Assembly (NCBI RefSeq): GCF_020882245.1
Contig: NC_083598.1
Span: forward strand, 12,269,178 to 12,333,177
Source of the DNA: Rhopalosiphum padi
Taxonomy: Eukaryota; Arthropoda; Insecta; Hemiptera; Aphididae
DNA: 64,000 nucleotides
Direction of reading: 5' to 3'
Both the position numbers and the translations under genes were made by a program. The notes under the pieces are model-generated. The model searched no databases. It had not been told where the DNA came from and saw only the letters and a list, made by a program, of their open reading frames with translations. How positions within the stretch are numbered: the first letter of the stretch is position 1; every line of letters starts with the position of its first letter. Below, in pieces: positions 54,105 to 64,000 of the stretch.

Positions 54105-56880
54105 GTAGGTGGATAATAATTTGTTTAGATATTGTGATGTTACCACAATGAATAAATTACTTACAATGCTCATAAAACATACGGTGGGTTGAGTGGATAT
54201 CTGCCCACTGCATAATGTAAAATATGTACCAATCATATAAGGTGACATAAAACGGTTTACAATAGACGTCTTATGACGTAGTGTAGCTTACTATGCACAC
54301 CCACACCAAAAACTATAATTATTCAATAACTATCTTAAGTCTTCTCCAAACTGTAAGAAAACCGTAGTAATTAAAATACTTATCACAAATTAACTACTTT
54401 ACGTTTACATAACTTATAGAACTCTGATCACGAAAATTGTCTATCATAGAATAAAGTGGTGAAAAAATTAAAGTCCCTTGTAGATTAATAATAATTTATT
54501 ATAGTTTACCAAACCAATATTAATATTGAATAACAATTTCTAACAAACCACCATATTATTTGCATTTAATACCAATTATATATCATCTAGGTACATTTTA
54601 ACTTAATTGTATATCAATAAAATATTGTTAGAACAACTTATAAGGAAAAATTCTATTACATTTTCAAACTTTTTGATTTCGATAAGCACAAAACAAAAAT
54701 CAGAAAAAAAAGTAAAATAAAAAAACAAAATAATTCAAACATTATGAGAAAATGTATTCATCGCTACACATACAGTATTAAAAAAAAAAGTCGTCTGTAG
54801 TGAGATGAACGAAATTTAAAAAATAGCAATAATGTTGCCATGCAAGTCGCTCTAATTACCCACGTTCAAATATTATTTTAGCGTACAGCACATATTTGAT
54901 CGGCAGATTAACGCTTTTCTTGTACAAACACATACACGGTTCGCCGCCAACGTGATGATATTGTTATAACGTACATATATATATATATATGCTATATAAT
55001 ATATGTATGTATACAACACATATATAATATATAATGTATATATATATATATATATATATATACGTTTTTAACATGTATAATATGTTTCTAAGTGGTTTCT
55101 GAACCGGAGGGTAGGTTATACTGTTGATAAAACGCGGATCAGTTGAGTACGATACGTTTGGGCGTGCGTGTATACAGGATGTGACAAAATATAATTATAA
55201 TATGTACCAATAACGAAAACGTATGTATTTAAGACTACAACTACCGTCCTATGACTTTTCTTTCTCACCAAATAAACATTTATCTGTTTTATAATTGTAC
55301 GATTATCGTAACCATTATTATAAGTTATAACAATACAATATTAAGCTTCGTTAACTAAATAATATATTATTATCATTCACGGTTGATCAGATTTCGTAGG
55401 CCTTTATGTCACATCCCGTATATCGGTACCAGTGTGGTTATACATGGACCATTCGAACACATTACGATCGAACGGCATTAACATAATAACAATAATAATA
55501 GTAATAACAACAACAGCAGCATGCATCGATACAATGTATATGTAATAATATATACCGTGTATATTATACCTAATATGTATACGATATGGACTGGGTAAGA
55601 GGTGTAAATGATTCCTGTATATTATGCCAGTATACAACAGTATAATACTTATAAACTACACACCCGCTATCGTGTACATTTTTTTTTTTTTGAGCGGGAC
55701 CATTTTTCTCGAAAAAATAAAATGAGAAAGGTATATATATTTCACTTTCTGCCATGATTTTTTTTTTCGGAAAAGAAACACGTAAATTTAACTAGCTGCC
55801 AACATTAATATAGTATGTATAGTATTAATATAGTTATGTTATATTAATATTCTTTATATTATTTTCTACTGTTATCTATGAACTAAATTATAATTTGATA
55901 TTTGATATGTTTATATAGTGTAACACTTCTAAAATTAATATTATATAAATAATTAAAAATCGACAATAGTTTGTAAATTATGATATACAGCATGCTCATT
56001 AAATTTTAATATAACGTTATATTTTAAGCTCTAACATTTTCTAAAGAAATAAATAAGAAATAAATATTTTACTAAATTTTATCGTAGTTGTTTTTAATTT
56101 AAAATTATTTCACATTTAATGTTTACGGTTTACATATACATAAAAATATTTAGACAAATATTCTTGGTCAGAAAATTAAAGGTACCAATTAAAATAAATA
56201 AGTGGGTTAGAACTTCTTATTTTGATAAAGAATAAAGATGGATACTGGAGGAAAATTGTCTAGATTCGTTTTGTATTTTGCCTTATATTTTTTTTTATAA
56301 AAACGAACATTAAACGCATTGTGTCATACAATATCTCACTTTTGAATTAAAGTTATGGTCTGTTATTTTATAGACTCATTACGATGAGCCTTCTAGATTT
56401 TTCATTATTGAGTTTTCTCTAACCCGATCGACAATGGCGGCAGGGCAATTATTTTATTTGTTTAATCACTTATTCCGTTTGAAAATGTACCCCTCCCCTC
56501 TCCTATGCCATGATTTATCATACGGCACATGTTGAAAATATGGTAGGAAAAAATATTCATTAAGTTTGTACCACATCAACCCTATACACACGCATAGTTT
56601 CGTCGGTGTTTAGATAAGCTGCTTTAAAATAACTGCATAACCCATTGTAAATTGTACAAACAGTGCTTTAGTAGCTCAGTCATGTGATTCGGGACGAATC
56701 TCTCCAGCCTCATGTGGGTCATTGTTACCCCAAGAGGTCAAAACTAAATATAAATTTTTATAGTTTGTCCATTGTGAAATTACATAGTTATATTATTTCA
56801 TAGTTTACACCAGCCTATCCGACGGAAACATTTATGCGTGCCCATACACGTCGTGCGATGGCCGAAACCCATGGATAAAA
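54105..56880. other. AT-rich sequence, intron or intergenic
   Basis: No firm exon. TA microsatellites lie at 54975-54990 and 55037-55062. An exon-like open stretch of about 30 codons at 56671-56762 (acceptor-like GTGCTTTAG before it, donor-like GAG|GTCAAA at 56739) is too weak to call. Similar faint signals near 55590-55760 on the minus strand look random. Confidence 0.5.
55037..55062. repeat. (TA)13 microsatellite
   Basis: Thirteen TA units; a second TA run lies at 54975-54990. Confidence 0.95.
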
Positions 56881-57240
56881 TATAGAAATATTGTTATCAA
56901 CTTAGATTTATCGTCGACCGTTATTAAAACCATAATTTAGACGATGCGCTGACGAACCCGCACCGCGTCGGACCGAAAGTAAGAGAAAGGTTATACCTTC
57001 CAAACAAATTACGAGTCCGCCGCTCGCGCAACCATAATATACGGCGCAAAGAACCTTTGCAAATGCAAAAATATGCTAAACAAAATGTCGCTCCCGGCTT
57101 TGTGGCCTGCCGAAATTTATTTCGTACCTCATAATAACGTATACTATTATATTGTGTACACAGCCGGGAGATCACTTTAAACGGATATATGCTAATGACT
57201 CGACGATGTCCGGACTTATAGTTGTATTGTCGCAGCGTTT
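56881..57240. other. GC-rich block with long open frames on both strands
   Basis: This CG-rich block is open on the plus strand for 68 codons (56928-57131, stop 57132-57134) without an early ATG, reading for example HRVGPKVRERLYLPNKLRV. It is open on the minus strand for 83 codons (56924-57175). Neither translation matches a family I know. A donor-like GTAAGA occurs at 56979 on the plus strand. It may be a further promoter island, an exon or a transposon scrap; I cannot decide. Confidence 0.35.
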
Positions 57241-60200
57241 CATTTTCATGAACAATATAATATTATATTGTCATAATAATGCGCATCCAATCGCGGTAAA
57301 ACGAATAAGTGTAATTTAATACAATTTTACGGTAAAATGTCCTACTTAATAATATTATAGACCAAGTGAATAGGAATACAAAAAAAAAACTTTCCATCGA
57401 AATTAAGTTATTTATTGTAAAATATTTGATAGCAACGAAAATAATTTCAATTGAAAATTGTAAACGAAAATATCGTTAAAAAATCAAAACTTTTTGCAAG
57501 AAAAAACTCAATTAATATTTAAAACAATCAAATAGTTAGGTACTGACGTATACAAATTGAATTTAAAATAAAATAATATAATTTTAATTATAATATATTT
57601 TTTATAACGAACAATCTTTGAAATAGCAGTTACCTATAAAGAAGTAATAAATAATTTATGATATCTCCAATTTATAGACAAGGTATACATAAAAGTGTTT
57701 TAACACTTATTTTATTTAATAAAAAAATATTAAAATACATAAAATTACGATTTATTTAAAAACAAAAGAACACGGAGCTCTAAAATCATTGCAATTCTTA
57801 GGTCGGTTAGTTTTACTTAGAATCAAATACCATCGACCATGAAACTCGCGTTTCCTATAAAAAATTAATACATGTCAGTAAAAATATAAAGAAGGTTACG
57901 GTGTATATGAACTTTAAGCTCTTAAAAAAATCAAATTAACCTTGACCGATGGAATTATTGTCTGTTATAACTCCATGAAAAATGTATAGGTCAGTTATAT
58001 CGTTATCCATAAAAAATATACACATCGACTCCATAAATGTGTTTTATTGTTTTATTTAGACGTAGTTGAGTAATACAAAATAAAATTTAATAGTGACATA
58101 GGACATGTAGATCAATGATTATAAATGTATATAAAAAAATAATTATTATTGCATTTATTTCTTTATTATTAAAAATTAAAAAAATTTCTAAACTGGTCAT
58201 CTAAACTTGGTGATACAATATAATGCATTTTTTATCGTTAGAATTATATTTATTTAATTAAAATATACATATATTACAAAATGAACAAAATGTTTACATA
58301 AAACACATTTTTCATAACTCTATTTATTATTATTATTTGTCATAAAATTATGTATAGAAAATCTAAAATGAAAACTAAACTTGAGCTATCTATGTAGTTT
58401 GTTATAGTCTTATCGTTTGGACAGTAAAAATGATAATCATTTGTAGAAAAACAAATTGTTATAATAATATTTTAAACACATTACAATTGTAGTGTACGTT
58501 AAATTGTTTTAACGTCATGTTGTATTTATTTACAAAATAAAAATAGCAATCTTGATTTCATATATTGTATTCACTATTTACTTCTAATTTATTTACTATT
58601 TACATAAATCGTATTTTTTTATTATTTGACTAATAATATATTGGTGTGTAAAATTTGATTTTAATCAAGATATAATCCAAAACAATTAAAATAAACACTT
58701 TTTAGCTGAATACTACGCATCAACAAAAATAATCAATTCTAGTATCAGTTTGTATTGTCACGTAGAGTATTGATATTTGTATATAAATTATGATATATTA
58801 CTTTAGTACGTATTATACATATACTTTATAAAGGTCCGCTACAAACATTTTAACATTTTATTTTAATCCGTATATTTGTGAATAAAAAGATTATGATATT
58901 ATATATATATAACATAGAGTGATTATAAATATCTATAGAATATTATACATAAATTATGTTGTATATATTTTTTTTTTATTAGTTATATTATTATATTGGG
59001 ATAATAATCATTGATCATTATATTTGGAGTATTTCAATATATTTAGATATAAAGTATATATTTAATTCAGTTTTATAATCCAGAGTACAATATATTTTAT
59101 TTAAGGAACTAATTTTTTTTGTTTTTATTACTTTACATAAATTTTGTTCTAATTATGATTTAATACAATATCTAAAAACTAATAACTAGTGCATAAATAT
59201 TGATCATGTATTATAATATGGTGTAATATAATTAAAAATCAATCACTGATAAAACCTTTAAATTTGATAAACAAATTTAAACTACTATATCCACATAATT
59301 AATATGATTAATAGTCAGTAAACTACGTGATATTTAAATTTATTTCCACATGATCAATTTTTTTTTGCCCCTTTAAACCCATTTAACCGATATCATATTA
59401 TACCTTACAGCTGGTAATGCTCAATCAATTTTGTCGACGTATTTTGTTCTCCGCACTAGAGTTTAATACCCTCAGTTTCACTCCATTAAGTTACATGTCC
59501 CATGTTCATGGATCTAAACAATATGCGAACCATGTTATACGATTCGATAAATATTCAAATAAATTAATACAAATTAAGAAAATTACGTTTTAGAATTAAA
59601 AGTAAAATTGGATTTCCAAAAAGAACAAATAGAATATATTTGTCTATGCTAAATAATTTAGTAATGAGTCTTCTTTCATTATTTGAAAGCTTTAATTTTT
59701 TTTAAATATTAATTTTATATTTATTTAAATATTATTTTACAAAAACCAAATTGAAAGTAATTTAAAATTTTTTTTTTTCGAACATAATAACCACATCTAA
59801 AAACATGTAATTTAGTTAATTATAACTTTACTATATTAAGTTGTTTGTATGTATGGCTCAATGGTATTCCGTGAAATGTTGGTTACTAAATATTGGGGCT
59901 TTGAATTTATTGCACTAAAGATCCTTAAAATATGCATATAAAATTCCAAAGATAAAAATATAATATACACTTTAAATGATTTTTAATTTCATTTTTATAT
60001 TTATATTAATATTAAAATAATATATGCATAAAAATGTATTTATTTAAAAAAAAAATTAAATAAATAAATTATAAAAATGTTGATTTAATTTTAATTTTAA
60101 TTTTGAAGTTTATTGATACTTAAATTATACTATTCGCCAGAAATATTTTTTAAAATTTTGTTTTTAGCGAAATTTTTAAAACAATAATTAAATTTTTTTT

Positions 60201-63200
60201 AAACATTGAAAACATTGAATTGATGCGACATTAAGTAGTAAAAAACAACAAATAGTTGAAAAATAGTTGAAAAAATTGGAAACAATGATAAATAACACAT
60301 TAATAGGTAACTTTTTATTTGTGTAATGAACTTGGTAAACATAATATTAAACCAATGCGTGTCGACGCAGTGAAAATATCTGCTACATTTTAACTACTAA
60401 TACTGAGTAGATTTACACAACAACTATAATAGTATACGAATTCGTTTTAACGTACAAAATAAATACATTTTACATAGTCATAAATATAAAACGAATCGCA
60501 TTTGTATAAGAATTATTGTTTAAAATATCCATTTAAGACGGCGCTTCGTTTTACACAGAACTTAATTTCAATGCTAATTCAAATTGCCAGCTGTAACTAT
60601 AAAAATTAAATTTTTCATAACTACAAATATTGAATTGTTGAAAATCTCTTTTAGTAAATCCTCTAAGACCAAATATATTATTTACTACATAGAGGTCACA
60701 AAAAATATAGACTACAGGTTTGTTCAAACCATCAGGTTTCAATTCATTTCTACAATATTTTTAAACAGGAAAAAATCAAAATTATAAACACAATACTATA
60801 ACTTTATAAGTAACTACTTTGATTAACATTTAAATATAATAAAAAATACGACTATTAAATTGGATCACAATAATTTGGTGTTGGACGAAACAGACCTAGC
60901 ATATAAACGATGATTAAAAATCGTCAGATTGAGTGCCGTTGTAAACTCAACATACAATATGTAATAACATTATAATAGTAACATTGTAGTTTATTTATAC
61001 CTGGATGGCATTCAAGCGGCGACAAGGGTCTCCTAACATATAATAATATTATAAAATATGATAATTATAATGTTTATGTTTATGTGTGTTACTCATATAA
61101 TATATCATATTATATGTGCATAATATACCACGTGACACGTTCGCTTGTTGATGTTCACATTTCCAATCAATTTCCACTGTTAATTGAACCATCTTCTGAA
61201 CAAATTTTAATTTGGTCGTTTAATTAACGAGTCGTCGCAATCCTCTATATGATTACATTGTAAACGAAAAAGGTGAAAATAGGTCAATCGGATTGGTCGG
61301 GTAATGTCCATAAATTCTAACGCCCCTCAAAACTGTTTTGATTAACTTTACTATGCAAACAAATCTAAGAATATTAATTGATCTTTAATTTAAAATAAAT
61401 GACATTTTTTAATTCACAAGTAACTTAAAAAACATTTTCAATTTGACAAACAGCATTTGTTTGTTTTAATATCCTCCGTTATATCATAATTCAAATTCCA
61501 ATAACGAAAGACTCTGAATACAACCATTATAGTTAAAAAATTGTATTTAAAATAAAATTATTTATCAATGTTTACATAATTGTCTGTTTTATTTTTATTT
61601 TATTTTCTAAACACAAAAGTTATGTAATTTTCCAACAAAAATCCTCAAAACTTACAATTATTTTTTATTATTATTCTTTTTTTTTTTTTAAACCATACAT
61701 GAAGATAGTATTAAATGGATAACTCATATATTTTACACCTTAAATAACATGAATAAATGCACTTAAACAGAGTGCAAACTTTTATATTTTTATAGGATAT
61801 GTATACAATTTAGAAATATGATTATATATATACATAATATATACTATACATAATATACTCATATACCCTTTATAAAATCCAAATAACAAAATTTCTTAAA
61901 CAAAACGTTAGAGATGCAAAAAATTCTCTAGTAAACGTATATAGAGTTGTTGAATAATATTTACTCAAAACATATATTATACGGAGAATAAAATGTCAGT
62001 AGGTGTATATATATATAAATACATTTATATTATATATTTACGTATTTCTAAAAAATGAATGATATATGTATTGTATAAGCTATATATGAATCGATTTCAC
62101 GGGTCAAAAGAATAATCATTTATACGAAAACATATTCACATTTAAGGCTGTTTACGTTTAAGCACGCTCCTCAATGTTCACTGAAAAAAATCATAATATT
62201 CAACTTTGTATTCAAAAAAATTACGTGCGTTGTTATTTTAATATATTTTTGTTAAAAGCAATTACTTCAAAAATCGTGTGAAATGAAAAATGCACTTGCC
62301 AATTGTTTGATTACATGCAACGAGTATATTGTATAATTCTGACAGATATGCAGATTCTTTTTACCTCTAAAGTCAAATAAGTATATTTATTACTAGAATT
62401 TCAATAAAGTGATTTAGATATTTCTGAAAAAATATAATTTCAAATATTAAAATAATGTAACAGCACGGAATTAAAAAATAAATCGTTAAATTAAAAATTG
62501 CATAGCTATATTTTGATAATATAATGTATAATATTACTATTCGCTATTTTATATTAATTAGTAGTTGGTATTATAAGCATAAAATTCTGAAAATATATTT
62601 AAAATATTTATTATGCTTATTTGAAGATATTATAGGTACTAAACTAGAACAATAAAAATATTTTATTTGAATACGAAAGTATTCCAACGTAAAACACAAT
62701 TATTTGTTAAGGATAATAAATTAAAATTAAATAAATCATGACGTGAATTAAAAGTGTATATATTTAGAATACATAAATGGATTGGGAGTTTTGAATGTAA
62801 TGAACAGTATACCAGAATTAACAGCATACGACAATTTAATTTATATTTATACTAAATTAAGGATATTTTATTAATTTTTGAATAAAACATAAAATACTCA
62901 AAAATGGCAAACACATAAGTTACCAATTATTTGTATTTACTAACAATTAACATTGAATATAGCAATAATAATAATATCATAAATTCATATTAAGTATAAT
63001 AACTAATAATTGTATTTTCGTACTTTAAGTAACGCTCTTATGTACCTATTTTGCCTATACAAGACGCCGTGTTACAACTTAAGTGAAATAAAAATCAACA
63101 AGATAATATTATTATCATTAAAAAAGACCATTAAAGTATTTTTGTGCTAATCAATAATGATTTAAAATTGCTCATAATTCTTTGCGTTTCAAAAAAAACA

Positions 63201-64000
63201 TACTAAATTTCTACGAACATCCATTAATGGCAATCACCGGTTCAATGAATTTAGTACGTACTAATATGTGTATATAGTATAATCTTAAAATCCTTTTTTA
63301 TTTTTTTCCATGCTCGTCTATCGTTTAAATATCAGTATATAGTGACGTTTGTGAAATGTTGGGTGCTTATAAAAAAAAAAACTCTGATTCCACAAAATAA
63401 TAGTTAAATCGTTTTGGTGAACTTAAATAACAGAACAATTGTAATTGAGGCGATTTGTTGTCAATAATCAATAAATTACTCAACGCTTATTATAAAATAC
63501 TGTAAAATAAACAGCTATTTCTGAAATACAGCCGGAAATCTGTATGATTTCTATAATGATTACAAAATAACAATTCGTTATAATGTTTATATAAACATTT
63601 ACCAAGTAAACGCAACATTAGTTGTCTTAAATATTACATTGGTCTTTTGTTAGTGATAATGCAAAAATAAAATTAGATTACAACTTATCACATCGATCTA
63701 TTAATTAAATATATTTATTTATAATTTATTTTCGTTGTTTTATTTTATCTCTTGCAATATCTTAGTAAAACTACGGTGATACATTAGTATTGAAAAGTAT
63801 CTCAGTGCAAACAAAACCACTCAATTTATTTTTTATTTAATTTATTTAAACAAATACTCTCGATAAAATCAAATACTAACTTAAAAAAAAAATAAATAAA
63901 TTTAAACTTAACATTTGCCATAATTAAAATAAATACAATATTTCAGTTGGAATATTTTTTTGAGTAAATAGAATAGTACAAAATTGCTTAATATTTATTA
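57241..64000. other. AT-rich intronic or intergenic sequence
   Basis: I found nothing that resembles an exon. Small GC-richer patches near 59440-59530, 61020-61040 and 61150-61330 have no coding signal; the last includes a CGCCCCTC word like those in the repeat blocks. Many TA-rich short palindromes and A/T tracts are present. The small frames at 60551-60787 translate like random AT DNA. Confidence 0.6.

Noticed and set aside
56661..56740. tRNA-like word GTAGCTCAGT
   Set aside because: It resembles a tRNA D-arm, but there is no acceptor stem, anticodon arm or T-arm box around it.

Overview
The window looks like a piece of an insect nuclear genome, most likely a sap-feeding hemipteran and probably an aphid. 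By eye it is strongly AT-rich, full of A/T runs and simple repeats, and nearly empty of long reading frames. Its only clear coding sequence is a set of small spliced exons with GT/AG borders and insect-like receptor guanylate cyclase protein sequence. The aphid assignment is inference; the eukaryotic and arthropod assignment is firm. I saw no tRNA, rRNA, CRISPR, bacterial operon or viral gene.

Left part (1-13.3 kb): three plus-strand exons (903-1079, 2404-2578, 13101-13259) join in frame and encode most of the kinase-homology domain of a receptor-type (membrane) guanylate cyclase. The exons for the extracellular and transmembrane parts lie to the left of the window. The exons for the dimerisation helix and the cyclase domain should follow 13259, but I could not find them up to 64000. 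A short exon-like segment at 13517-13572 would end the protein early if used. The 10.5 kb intron before the third exon holds a dead fragment of the 3' end of a non-LTR retrotransposon, a repeat-like block and a long AT hairpin.

Middle and right (20-57 kb): a series of CpG- and GC-rich islands stands out from the AT-rich background at about 20.1-20.3, 21.4-23.5, 31.0-31.5, 35.6-36.9, 40.3-40.8, 44.4-45.1 and 56.9-57.2 kb. Several carry TCAGT-type insect initiators and splice donors, so they look like promoters or first exons. The most gene-like case is a possible start exon at 44944-45037, which ends in a consensus GTGAGT donor. It is phase-compatible with a compact exon-like segment at 54043-54104. 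I do not recognise the protein. Two 54-codon frames (20153-20317 and 40565-40729) lie inside islands and are possible small proteins.

A second non-LTR retrotransposon remnant, from the endonuclease to reverse-transcriptase junction and full of stops, lies at about 50.2-50.7 kb. The rest, including 57.2-64 kb, is AT-rich intronic or intergenic sequence with microsatellites and palindromes. I found no complete gene and cannot claim a new biological system. The best leads are the possible unannotated two-exon gene, the run of islands as alternative promoters, and the missing cyclase exons.
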